Made by a program: the position numbers and the translations under genes. From positions 33,471,321-33,535,320 of the forward strand of contig NC_133115.1 in NCBI RefSeq assembly GCF_022965805.1: 64,000 nucleotides of DNA. Direction: 5' to 3'. Source of the DNA: Primulina eburnea. Taxonomy: Eukaryota > Streptophyta > Magnoliopsida > Lamiales > Gesneriaceae. This document shows, piece after piece, positions 1-9,992 of this stretch. The notes below the pieces were generated by a model. The model saw only the letters and a list, made by a program, of their open reading frames with translations. It was not told the DNA's origin and ran no database searches. The first letter of the stretch is position 1. Each line of letters starts with the position of its first letter.

Positions 1-405
1 TCCTCTGACTACATCCCCAATTTCGCCTCCGTCTTCGCCTCCCAGCGCTTCTTCTTTTCCACCCCCGGTAGCTCCAACTCCATCTTCGAGCCAATGAATG
101 TGGAAGTCCCCGGTACATTCCTAATTGGTGGAGTGGCCGTTCAGAAGTACTCCCCGGAACCTTATGCCGACTTCCACGAATCGATGCAGGAGATGATTGA
201 AGCGCACGAACTAATAGACGAAGAGTCCAGTTGGGAGTTTCTGCATGAGCTGCTGTGTTGTTATTTGACCTTAAACCCTAAGCACACTCATGGGTTTATT
301 GTTGATGCTTTCGCCGACGTCATCTTGTCCCTCGCTACCCCGCCGGGAACCTGCCGGAAAGCACATTCCCGGCAGCACTTCACTGCACCACCGGCAGTTG
401 CTTGA
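1..405 (+). CDS. OVATE family protein, C-terminal part (5' truncated by window edge)
   Basis: The frame is open from base 1 to the TGA at 403-405, so the start lies to the left of the window. The visible 134 residues contain a classic OVATE domain: PYADFHESMQEMIEAHEL, then SWEFLHELLCCYLTLN, then a THGFIVDAFADVIL block. This matches the family pattern of D-P-Y-x-D-F-x-x-S-M-x-E-M followed by W-x-x-L-x-x-L-L and the H-x-x-I-x-x-A-F-x-D tail. OVATE family proteins are plant-specific transcriptional co-repressors that bind TALE homeodomain and TRM proteins and affect organ shape. No intron is visible, as is usual for the family. After the domain there is a Pro/Ala/His-rich tail of about 25 residues. 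Confidence in the family is high; the exact paralogue cannot be told from the C-terminus. Confidence 0.93.
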   Translation, partial: SSDYIPNFASVFASQRFFFSTPGSSNSIFEPMNVEVPGTFLIGGVAVQKYSPEPYADFHESMQEMIEAHELIDEESSWEFLHELLCCYLTLNPKHTHGFIVDAFADVILSLATPPGTCRKAHSRQHFTAPPAVA

Positions 406-2290
406 GCGCTCGAATATTGTTTCGAGTTACACGATTGGTGTATTTAGATGGAGAAGATTTGTAATTTCTTAAATTTATATCAATACATTAATGTTTTCCC
501 TCAAATTAAGTAAATATTAATTAATCTTCATTAAACAACGATAGTTTGGATTCGACTTTAATGTACGTATTTCGTGAGATGGTTTCGTGGATCTATTTTC
601 ATAAAATATGTCGATCGATTCATAATTAAAATGAAAATTAATACTGTTAGCATAAAATATAATATATTTTCTTGAATCCGTCGGATTAAACATTCTCTCA
701 CAAAATTGACTCACGAGATGGTATCATATGAGTTTTTGTGCGTTAATTAATGTTTAATTGGTTTGGAGATATAATCAGTTTCCTTGGAAATTAGATCTGA
801 ATTTGGTCGTGGTTAAATTGGAATGCTATTAATTAAGTTGTTATAATTTAATTACCTGATCTGAGTTTATGATTATTGTATGGTTTAGAGTTCTGCATGG
901 CACATATATAAAAATCCTTACATTGCTGGCATTAATTTTTTTGGCACTGAAATTCATTAGTTTCCATTTTTGTATTTTCACAAAACAAAATCTATTTCCC
1001 GATGTATCTTTCAATCAAACCAAACTCGAACTGATAATTACAACTTGGTTTCAGCTTATAATAATAATATTAGAGAAAATAAATTTAATTTCATTTTTAA
1101 TTTTGGCCTTTAAACAGTTTTTTAATTAATATTAATGAAAATTAGGGTGGGGATCGATGGACAATGATTTTTTTATTATTATTTGAATGAACATTTGATT
1201 TCGATCCAAAAATGACAACACGGAATTGAGATATGCATGCGAAGTCGCTAAATGACAACTCGTATCTTGTTTGCTAAATACGGATTCGTCCTTTCAATCA
1301 AATCCAATGTCCCAAAAAAATTTGCAAATTTTGCAGCTTTATTTTTCAAAATTCAATATTGGATTATTTGTATTTATTTGTTACACATCATGAACCTACC
1401 ACTAACTTTATCACAAAGGTTAATTCTGACGAGAGAGTTTGAGCTCTGAAATCATATCAAAATCATAAATTAAACAGTTTGATATCATGTTAAGATCATG
1501 AACTTGATGATTATCAGGACAATTCAATATATAACAGTTGCACCTTAAAAATTAGCTCAAAAAGAAGACTGTTCAAATCTATATATATAACAATAAATAA
1601 CTTAATTCAGACGATATGATACATCTAACAAACCTCTCATCCATTAAAGAAGTCCAACACATAATTATACGTATGAACTCTAATATCATAGACTTGAGCC
1701 TGATTTCGTTCGAAAACTAACTTAATGAGAAAATCTTGTCAAAATCTATATTTATAACTTGAAAAAAATCTAATATTGTTGATGTATGATATCTAACAAT
1801 AATTTATGTCCGTATTTTCATTTTATAAGAATAAGAAAGTGATAATGTCGCCTTTGGAACTTTGAATCTAACAAAACCCCTAAAATTCGAAGATAAATCC
1901 ATGTCTATGGTTATTTGCACATAAAAAATATAATAATGAATGATTGAAAAAAAAATTAAAATAAATATACAACTTTAATATTATACATCATAATATTGAT
2001 GCATATTAAATGTTCGAAAACTTAATTCATCAGGAATTTGATTGACTTTAGAAACAAATAGCTAGGACTCTCGCCACTAAATGCAGGCCCATTTTGCGGG
2101 GTAAATCAAGTTAGTTTTTTTTATTATTATAATTATTTTTTTACAAAAAAACATGATCTAATTCATTGCACAAAGTCAAATTTAATTACATCATAAATAA
2201 GATAAAGACGATGTAATAACTTGCCTTTCATAACAAGTAATAGAAACAATCACCCCAATTAAAACATGAACAGTTTGATTTGTTGGTCAA
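406..2290. other. AT-rich intergenic region, no gene seen
   Basis: Only short random open frames occur here. The one recognisable item is a decayed GAGACGG-type MITE at about 571-722, listed separately. Confidence 0.7.
571..722. mobile_element. GAGACGGTCTC-type MITE, strongly decayed copy
   Basis: It has the internal landmarks of the family (a GTTAGCATAAAATATAATAT stretch between degenerate CGTGAGATGG and TCACGAGATGG ends), in the same order as the better copies at 4914 and 47755. Many substitutions place it among the older copies. Confidence 0.6.
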
Positions 2291-2295
2291 CTCGT

Positions 2296-2482
2296 GACTA
2301 CCATACACCAACTGTGTCTGCGTTCCCGAAAGCACTCCTCTCTTTCAACAAGATTCGCGACATGTCAAGCTTTACTAAGGTTCTTTGCTTTGCATCGAAT
2401 TAAATCACATGCTCCACTGCTTGTGCGAGCTCCCGTCAATTCTTTTGAATTTTATTCTTGCGAATCTTTCATCTCCCCAACC
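2296..2482 (-). pseudogene. Organelle-derived SSU (16S/18S-type) rRNA fragment in nuclear DNA
   Basis: Read on the minus strand this is a recognisable piece of bacterial-type small-subunit rRNA. The plus strand shows the complement of the universal 900-region, CTCCCGTCAATTC followed by a TTTGAATTT stretch, then ATTCTTGCGAA. Upstream are CACATGCTCCACTGCTTGTG, TTTGCATCGAATTAAA and TGTCTGCGTTCCCGAA, all in the order expected of plastid rrn16 or mitochondrial rrn18. Differences from the conserved sequence are mostly C to T and G to A, for example GAGCTCCCGTC where GGGCCCCCGTC is expected, which is what decay of methylated cytosines gives. I cannot decide between plastid and mitochondrial origin by eye. 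It is too short and diverged to be a working rRNA. Confidence 0.85.
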
Positions 2483-2854
2483 ATTTCAGGTAAAGAAGAT
2501 ATGAAAGAGCATTTATCTCAATAATTTTATTAGGCACTGTACTAAATATATTGAAATATGGGAAAGAAATATCATCCAGCTAATATTTCCAAAGGAATTG
2601 CAAATGAATTTGTCGGTTCACCAATCATTAATGGTTCTAGAACCGCTAAGCCTACGTGCAATAGTACTTAGAATTACAACTAGTAATTGGAGCAACAGTT
2701 TTTAGAATTACAACTAGAAATATATAAAAAGAACAAGAGTGTAATTCTAAAGTCAAGGATGTACGATCAAACCCAAAGTAAAAAAATTATAGTGGTATTC
2801 ACGAGAGCACCTATAAACAAACGTGTATCAGATTCAACAAGGAGTTTCATGCCC
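2483..2854. other. Intergenic stretch, nothing recognised
   Basis: No gene or clear repeat was recognised. The last part, around 2841-2853, shares GGAGTTTCATGCC with the TRIM interior at 33678-33690. Confidence 0.5.
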
Positions 2855-2858
2855 GTCC

Positions 2859-4825
2859 TGTCACGCCCCGAGCTCAACAATCACATAATCATCAAATAAC
2901 AAGCCTCGTAGCACAGTATATACCAAAACCAGTTTATTTCTCATAATCAACCAAAAAACGTCTTTACAACTCAAATACCAAAATAAACTGATTAAATATG
3001 TTTTAAATAGTGCGGAAGCGATAAACATAAACTAAAACTTAAAACTTCTGGAATAACTCTGGATCTTCTACCATCCCCAAAATTTCTCTTGCTCATCTTC
3101 ATCCATTTGCTCTTCGTTCTTATCTGGGTGGAGAGGAAGTAAGGGGTGAGTATTTTGGGAAATACTCAGCAAGTAGGGGCCGTTCGAGACATGAAACAAC
3201 ATATACATATACTTGAATTCAAATTTTACATAGCATATCGTAACTTGAATCATAACGAATACTCATACTTCATAATCATAACATTTCATCACATATCATA
3301 CTCGTATATCATACTTGTTTAACATACTCGTATAGCACTGAAAGTCATCTCATTTCCATGGTTTCCTGATATCAGTCTCATATATGTTAATCCTCTAAGG
3401 AGTGAGGCCATGTCCAATATGTTAATCCTCTATGGAGTGAGGCCGTACAACGGTTACCATCCCACCGTATAAGGGTCATAGTTCGGAAATCCTTTCCCAT
3501 ATCCAATCGAATCCTAACAGTGCCTTGAACATAATAACTTGACAAATCTTGAAGAAAATATATCATGAACAAGAAATTATGCTCGAACGAATTTCAAAAC
3601 TGAAGGGAGATTCGTACACAAACTATAATTTCTTTAAACACAAGCCCACTTCAAAGAACAAGTGTGGCGAACAAAATCTCAATTACGAAAGAATATATAC
3701 ATAACAAAAGCCCACTTACGAAGAACAAGTGTGCAAATTATAGTATAACAAAAACCCACTTACCTTGAATCTTGATGAGAAAAACGTGTAAACTCCGGTG
3801 GCTAGACTGCGGCAGCGCTTCGCTGTGCTCGAAAATCCTAATGAACTAGGGGAGGGGAACTCGAAAATATGGAGTAAAAATGGTGTGATTTTCGAGACAC
3901 TGAGCTCTCTTATTTATAGGAGTTGGCTGCTATCCTGATCGTGTATCAAATCGCGTTTAAAATCAAATCTCCATCTAAATCGTGATCAAATCTACATTTA
4001 ATCTTTATCCTAAATTTCGAAATCTATGTATATTTTCCAGGGGTAATTTTCGAAATTATGCCTTGCCCAGTCTGTGAAATTTCGACTTTTATGTCTAATT
4101 CCCAATATTCGGTAGATTTTTGACTTCCTAAAATAATAAAAATTATATTTCTTAAATCCCACAAATTTGCCTACTTAAATCCGAAATTTAGTGGTATTTT
4201 TCCACAAATAAGATTTGGATTATTTTCCTATAATCTTGGTAGTTGAACTTTTAAATATTTCCCAAGACTGCATTTATCGCGTAGACTGCTCTAAATCTAA
4301 TGATATTTTCGAAAATCCCTAATAAAATCCTTCCAATATTTCGAAAATCCCATGGTATATTCTCAAGATTTTCAGTTCCAAGATTGGGTTATCTTCTTGC
4401 TTAAATCTTTATCCAGGTATTTCTGTACATCTCAAATTCAGAAAAATATACACGATATTATTCAAATTCTTGAGTTTAACATGATATTGTCCAATCTAAA
4501 ATTTCAAATACTATCACGATCAAGAATTGAAATCTTGGATTTTACACGTCCGCCCATAGGCCGTAGTGTTTGGGAGGTATTGGCTCAGCATGTTCGTTTT
4601 GGGAGTGGTGGAATTGTCTACTTACCACTCGAAGCAGTAGTTGTAGTTTTGTCGTGTATTAGGCTTAATAGGAATAATGTGCTATGTAATTTGAAGCATA
4701 ACTCGGCAGGAGTGATTAATTTGATGGGCCTACTTCATTTATCATTGGGCCCGACTTCGTATGAATTTAGATGGGCCTACTTCGTAAGATCAAATCTTAA
4801 TAGTCGGCTGATGCTCAAAGGCCCA
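2859..4825 (-). mobile_element. LTR-like block, possible solo or truncated LTR of a large retroelement
   Basis: On the minus strand the block starts TGGGCC and ends GGGGCGTGACA, the TG...CA form of an LTR. It is flanked by GTCC at 2855-2858 and 4826-4829, a possible 4-bp target duplication. A minus-strand TATA box (CCTATAAATA, plus 3911-3920) lies inside, followed downstream by a transcribed-looking segment with CTTGCTGAGTATTTCCCAAA. It holds no retrotransposon protein. The GGGGCGTGACA terminus resembles that of the TRIM at 33312. An alternative left end on the minus strand is TGTTGGGGGG at plus 4850, which has no matching duplication. Boundaries are therefore tentative, but the repeat nature is likely. 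Confidence 0.5.
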
Positions 4826-4913
4826 GTCCAGGATACAAATCCCCCCAACACTCACCTCCTCAAATTCTGTCAAAATTATTCGTTTCATTGAAAGCTAATA
4901 TTAATGAGTAGTT

Positions 4914-5084
4914 TTCTTGTGAGACGGTCTCATGAATCTTTATCTGTGACACGGGTCAAACTACCAATATTCACAATAAAAAATAATACTCTTAGCATAA
5001 AATGTAATATTTTTTCACGAATAACCCAAATAAAATATTTGTTTCACAAAGTACGACAAAACCGTCTCACACAAATTTTTGTCA
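4914..5084. mobile_element. GAGACGGTCTC-type MITE, good copy
   Basis: About 170 bp with near-palindromic ends (TGTGAGACGGTCTCAT at left, ACCGTCTCACACAA at right) and the shared core CACAATAAAAAATAATACTC then TTAGCATAAAATGTAATATT. It contains no coding sequence. Confidence 0.85.
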
Positions 5085-5232
5085 ATATCAATTCACGAAT
5101 CCCTTAATTTTTTATTTTTGTTTTTCTTTAAAAAAAAATCAGATTTTACACTAAATACATAGTAAAAGCACGTGTTGGTATATTTATGACTGCTGTCACG
5201 AGAGTTTGCATGTTACCTTGTATGTTTATTTA

Positions 5233-5264
5233 TATGGGGAAGGGGGGAGGGGGGAGGGGGGAGA
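5233..5264 (+). other. G-rich tract with four G-runs (possible G-quadruplex)
   Basis: Within otherwise AT-rich DNA there are four G-runs of 4 to 6 bases separated by A or AA, in the pattern GGGG-AA-GGGGGG-A-GGGGGG-A-GGGGGG. This fits the G3+N1-7 quadruplex rule several times over. No gene lies close by. Confidence 0.7.
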
Positions 5265-5299
5265 CTATACATGGATTGTGTTATCGACTTATCGTCGTT

Positions 5300-6060
5300 G
5301 GGAGTTGACACTTTTAAACAACGTTAAATACATTACCAAATCATCTCACCTTTCATTTTCCTGTCATGCATGACACGCCACCAAAAACCACTATTGCAAA
5401 GGAAATAACAAAAATAATAATAAATAAGACTAAAAAATAATACATAAAAACTCCTAAAGATCGTTTAACTAGTCGATTTTATTAGATAATTGTTTCTATC
5501 TGCCTCGATTGATAAAAAATAATTTTTTTTTTAATTTCAGAACTGGACTGAAAAATTAAAATTTTAGTGAACAAATATCAAAACAGTGTATAGCCTTCAT
5601 TTGGTGAAACACTCCTCTAGGCTTTATCATTAGGTATCAGATAGTTTGTCTGCTTTTATATGAATATAAAAATACCCATTTTGAGTCATTTAATATCCAG
5701 TTGACAAACAAAAGGACTTGACTAGATTTTTTGCTATTTTTCACTGTTTATTCACTATTTAACCGACAAATTACACAGACATATATAAATTATATCAAAT
5801 ATTTAAATTAATAAAATATAGTCAATCTGTTTCTATTCGTAAAAGATAAAACTAAATGTATAATTATCGAATAATTTAGGAGTTTGTATACGTATCGGCT
5901 CAATTATTTTTGAATAATTTATGCATTGGTTTGATAATATATAGATCAATAGATAATGTATCATAATAATATTTTTTCTCGAGAGATATTGATAAATCTA
6001 TGATTTTGTTCGATTTTAACTTAAAATTTCATGTAATTGTTTTTCAATTTCAGGGTAAAA
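5300..6060. other. AT-rich intergenic region
   Basis: No gene, RNA or clear repeat was recognised. Confidence 0.5.
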
Positions 6061-6240
6061 TTTGTGTTAGACAGTCTTAATGGTCGTATTTAATAAGACG
6101 GATCTCTTATTTGGGTCATTCATGAAAAAGTATTATTTTTTAAGCTAAGAGAGTATTACTTTTTATTGTGAATATCGGTAGAGTTGACCCGTTTCACATA
6201 TAAAAATTCGTGAGACCGTCTCACAAGAGACATGCTCTTG
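6061..6240. mobile_element. GAGACGGTCTC-type MITE copy
   Basis: Orientation is opposite to the copy at 4914. The core CTCTTATTTGGGTCATTCAT and GTATTACTTTTTATTGTGAA, and the right end GTGAGACCGTCTCACAAGAG, are well kept; the left end is degraded (GTTAGACAGTCTTA). Confidence 0.85.
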
Positions 6241-7206
6241 ATTTAGAGAGAGCGACTTAATTAGGAGAAATATTTGATTGATGGATTTAAAATAAAATTT
6301 ATATTTGTTTTATTTGAAATACATCATCACAATTACTACCGAAAGTTGCATAAATGGATAGAAATTAATTTGAAATCCACTTGAATTTTGACTATCAAAA
6401 CTAGTTAAAGAATTTGAAATATACAATAAGTAAAATGTTTGAAAAAAAAAACACACACACATATAGAAGTTGTCATTATTTGGCTCCAACTATTTATATT
6501 ATGAATTATAATGATTAAACCGTGATATGATTAAGTATTATTAACAAGTCGTGGTGTTTGTGGGGGATATGCATGGTGGGAGGATGGTGTTCAAAAATTT
6601 GAAATTATTTGAAATAATTTAATTATTTTAATTTAAATATAGAAATAGGGCAGGTAAGAACGAATCCGACTTTAGTACACTTGGCCACGTGCAATGATCT
6701 TTGGTCATAAGACGATTATAAATCAAATAATGTCATGTGTCCATTACCCATTTCCAACTAGATAAGTCTGACTTACATCATATGTACAGGAAAATGGAAT
6801 GTCACAAGATGAACATTGAATTTTTTTAAAAAAATATATATATATATATTAAGGCTCGGTGGAAAATCCTGCAGGCATGTTTTCGTTTCATTTTGGAAGT
6901 TTTAGAGACATGCTTTTTAAAAGTATGTAATTTTGGGAATTGAACCGTATATTATTAACACAGTTAACTTCCTTTTGTTGTGTTTTGGGCATTATTCTAA
7001 AAGACCTAGTTTAAAGATTTTGTTCATGCTATCATATATCTAGTATTTTTATTTATTCTGTATATTTTATGTGTTCAATTGATAAATCATGATCTTTCAT
7101 TCAATCATGATGTATAGATGAATTATCATGATTTATTACTCAGCACACATGTCATTTGCTGGGTGAATAAGGACATTATCTATATGGATAACATCTACCG
7201 AGCCTC
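6241..7206. other. AT-rich intergenic region with a dispersed-repeat segment
   Basis: No gene was seen. The part at about 7085-7206 (ACACATGTCATTTGCTGGGT through ACATCTACCGAGCC) resembles 57425-57550, so it is probably an old dispersed repeat. Confidence 0.45.
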
Positions 7207-7258
7207 GTTTAAGGGCGTCTAGGCATTAAGCGGTTTAAGGGCGTCTAGGCATTAAGCG
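7207..7258. repeat. Two perfect 26-bp tandem copies
   Basis: The unit starts GTTTAAGGGCGTCTAGGCAT and ends TAAGCG. It occurs at 7207-7232 and again at 7233-7258 without a mismatch. Confidence 0.9.
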
Positions 7259-8021
7259 GTTGTTCACCACTCCGATTTTTAAAGAAATGATTGTGCGACA
7301 TATTTTTCAATCAATTTGTATCGAATAAAAACAATGAATATGTCATTGATTTTGAGTAAATAATTATTGGATAAAAATGGAGATTAAGAAGAAAAATTAT
7401 ATATTTAAGTATGGTTGTATGGATAAATCCACTTGACATTGAATCTGAAACTAGTTATTTTTCTAATCATTGAAGTAAATTTTAAATTCATCTTTAACAT
7501 GTAGTCATTTCAAATCTCACATTCAAATACTCACACAAATCTAAGGGGGGTGTATTGGTTATAGATTTTTAATGATTTTTATGGAGTTTAAAAGTCTAGA
7601 GGTATTCAAACTAGACTTTTTATATACTCCATAAAAGTTTAGTGGTATTCAATGTAAACTTTTGTAGAATTTTAAAAAGTCATGTGGTATTCAAACCTGA
7701 CTTTTAAAAATCTTACAAAAGTCTATAGGTACTCAAAATGTCAATAGACTTTTAATGACTCTATGGAATTCTATTAAGTACAAGAATTATAGCCTAAAGT
7801 ACAACAATAAAATGTCAACAAAAATCTTTGATTCAATATAAAGATTTGGATGTACATTGAATACAAACTTTCATTCTTTTCTTATCTATTTATTTTTCCT
7901 TTTATTTGTATTTTTTAAAAATAAAATTTAATATTTTTATTAATTATTATATAACATTTTATTTTTAGTTATTTTCTTTAATTTTAGTTAATATATCTTA
8001 AATGATTGTATAAGCAAATTC

Positions 8022-8315
8022 ATACCGATACTATACCAAAATTTTCAGTATACCGAACCAAAAAAACCTTACATTTTAAAAAAATTATGATTTATTGTTT
8101 TAAAATATTATATATTTTAAAGTTTTTGTATATTTTTCCGATATTTCGGTATACATCAAAATTTTCAAATTGGATATCGTTATCGTACCGAAAAATTCGG
8201 TATTGTTACCGTAACGTACCGAAATCTTCGGTATACTTAAAATTCGGTAAATTCAATATTTTTTGTTACGGTAATCTCGGTATAACGAAAATTCGGTATT
8301 TTTTCCCACCCCGAA
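8022..8315. repeat. CGGTA/TACCG-rich inserted element inside the Harbinger copy
   Basis: A dense set of the short motif TTCGGTA and its complement TACCGAA in both orientations fills this stretch, including ATTCGGTATTGTTACCGTAA. It sits between Harbinger flank and the transposase remnant, so it is probably a separate small inserted repeat. I could not find a target duplication. Confidence 0.5.
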
Positions 8316-8316
8316 C

Positions 8317-8527
8317 AGGGCTTGTATTGGCATGTGCTATATTACACAATTTTCTTTGAAAGAAGTGTCAATTTGATGAATTTCAAATTGAACTAGATAA
8401 TGAAGCTCAATTTTCTTAATCAGCACAAGTTTATGAAGGTGACGACTTTGATCAGTTATTTAATACTCAAAAACAACAACGAGCAAATGCTAATGCATGG
8501 AGGGATATCATAACCAATGGAATGTAG
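8317..8527 (+). pseudogene. PIF/Harbinger transposase C-terminal remnant
   Basis: The reading frame gives GLVLACAILHNFL, a stop, then a D/E-rich stretch ending in NANAWRDIITNGM and a stop. The ACAILHNFL block with a downstream acidic linker and W-R-D is the typical end of the plant PIF/Harbinger (DDE_Tnp_4) nuclease. There are at least two in-frame stops (TGA after HNFL, TAA after EAQFS), and everything upstream, including the DDE residues, is missing. It cannot make an active enzyme. Confidence 0.75.
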
Positions 8528-9254
8528 AATGATGTTGATCAAATTGTCAATAATGATTAGATTTTTTTTATAAAAGACTACTCATTATTTTGAGTGTTTT
8601 TTTAATAAAATTTTATTATGAACTTATAAAAATATTATTTATTAATATGTTGACTTGACATAAAGAGTTGAAATTTTGATTTAATTGATTTAATTTTTAA
8701 GTAAGTAAAAATCATTTACATTCATAAATAAAAATAATAATTTAAAATTGAAGAGGTTATCTATGTCCAATAATTATTTTAAAAAAATTAATAAAAAATA
8801 AATCACAATTATAAACTACAAAATTCATATAATTCTATGAAAAAATTTACAAAAGTCTACAAAAATCTTGAAAAAAGGTCTATAAAAGTCTATGAAATTT
8901 GTTTTACAATTCTATGAGATTCCATAAAAGTCAATAAAAATCCATCAACTCCACAAAAATCCATCATGTAAAAAAAAATCATTAAAAGTCTTTGAAAGTA
9001 TAGAATGAATACACCCCTTAAATCTTCTGATCCAAATGCAACCATAAATTCGTTAATTAGTTTTAATTTGTCAACAACATATTTGCCAATTTATAAACCG
9101 AGATTTAATAACATAGAAAAGAAAAATAGTTGATAGACAAAAATATAAATGTTTGATATTATAGTTTTCTTGTATTAATATTGTCTAGCAATCTTTATTA
9201 TCTAGCTTATAATTTTATTGTCATTAATCCAAAAAGCTATTAGATGTAACACAG

Positions 9255-9373
9255 TGTTAAATGTCCCACAGCGGTTAGATAATTAACCTTTGAGTGGTAT
9301 ATATTGGCTTGAACAATCCTTCCCCCTTGAGCTAGCTTTTGGGGTTGAGTTAGGTCCAAGTTCCAATCTTAAC
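9255..9373 (+). mobile_element. TRIM LTR, inverted relative to the array that follows
   Basis: This 119-bp LTR starts TGTTAAATGTCCCACAG and ends with the CCAAGTTCCAATCTTAAC terminus. It is the reverse complement of the LTR starting at 9374, so the two form a long, nearly perfect hairpin around 9373/9374. Confidence 0.85.
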
Positions 9374-9992
9374 TGTTAAGATTGGAACTTGGACCTAACT
9401 CAACCCCAAAAGCTAGCTCAAGGGGGGAGGATTGTCCAATTCCATATATACCACTAAAAGGTTAATTATCTAACCGATGTGGGACATTTTTAACACACCC
9501 CTCTCACGCCCAGGAATGAACATCTGGAGCGTGGAGTTTACAAATGACCCAATTATGAGCAGAACGGGTGGCCTAATTATAGGCAGTCCAACACATAACG
9601 GTGGAACTCGGGCTCTGATACCATGTTAAAGATTGGAACTTGGACCTAACTCAACCCCAAAAGCTAGCTCAAGGGGGGAGGATTGCCCAAGACCATATAT
9701 GCCACTCAAAGGTTATTTATCCAACCGATGTGGGACAATTAACACACCCCTCTCACGCTCAGGAATGAACATCTGGAGCGTGGACTTTACAAATGACCCA
9801 ATTATGGGCAGAACGGGTGACCTAATTATAGGCAGTCCAACACATAACGGTGAAACCCGGGCTCTGATACCATGTTAAGATTGGAACTTGGACCTAACTC
9901 AACCCCAAAAGCTAGCTCAAGTGGGGAGGATTGTCCAAGCCAATATATGCTACTCAAAGGTTATTTATCCAACCGATGTGGGACAATTAACA
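9374..9992 (-). mobile_element. Three-LTR tandem TRIM retroelement array (LTR-internal-LTR-internal-LTR)
   Basis: Three LTRs of about 120 bp lie at 9374-9495, 9624-9744 and 9873-9992, each running from TGTTAA(A)GATTGGAACTTGG to a GATGTGGGACA...TTAACA end. Between them are two internal regions of about 128 bp. On the minus strand each LTR end is followed directly by TGGTATCAGAGCCC, the primer-binding site complementary to the 3' end of plant initiator tRNA-Met, and each internal region ends in a purine tract (GTGAGAGGGGTG) before the next LTR. There is no coding capacity. This is a terminal-repeat retrotransposon in miniature, tandemised by LTR-LTR recombination or a double insertion. No matching target duplication was found at the outer ends. 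Confidence 0.9.

Larger units (their letters stand above)
7545..9018 (+). mobile_element. PIF/Harbinger-type DNA transposon, decayed
   Basis: The ends are inverted: GGGGGGTGTATTGG at left and, read inward from the right, AGGGGTGTATTCATTC. TAA flanks both sides (7542-7544 and 9019-9021), the 3-bp TWA target duplication typical of the superfamily. Near the middle is a remnant of the transposase C-terminus (listed separately). Subterminal DNA has repeated GGTATTCAA and CATAAAAGT motifs. An unrelated CGGTA-rich element seems to be inserted at about 8022-8315. At 1474 bp with only a transposase tail, it is an internally deleted, dead element. Confidence 0.8.

Noticed and set aside
2294..2524. 76-codon open frame on the plus strand
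   Set aside because: It is the antisense reading of the SSU rRNA fragment, not a protein gene.
4352..4891. 179-codon open frame
   Set aside because: It lies inside the LTR-like block and past its edge, starts at no supported promoter and shows no recognisable protein; the length is probably chance.
7085..7258. Possible CRISPR-like direct repeats
   Set aside because: Only two adjacent 26-bp copies with no spacer, in plant DNA; this is a simple tandem duplication.
9633..9878. 81-codon open frame
   Set aside because: It spans TRIM LTR and internal non-coding sequence; the apparent protein is a by-product of the repeat.
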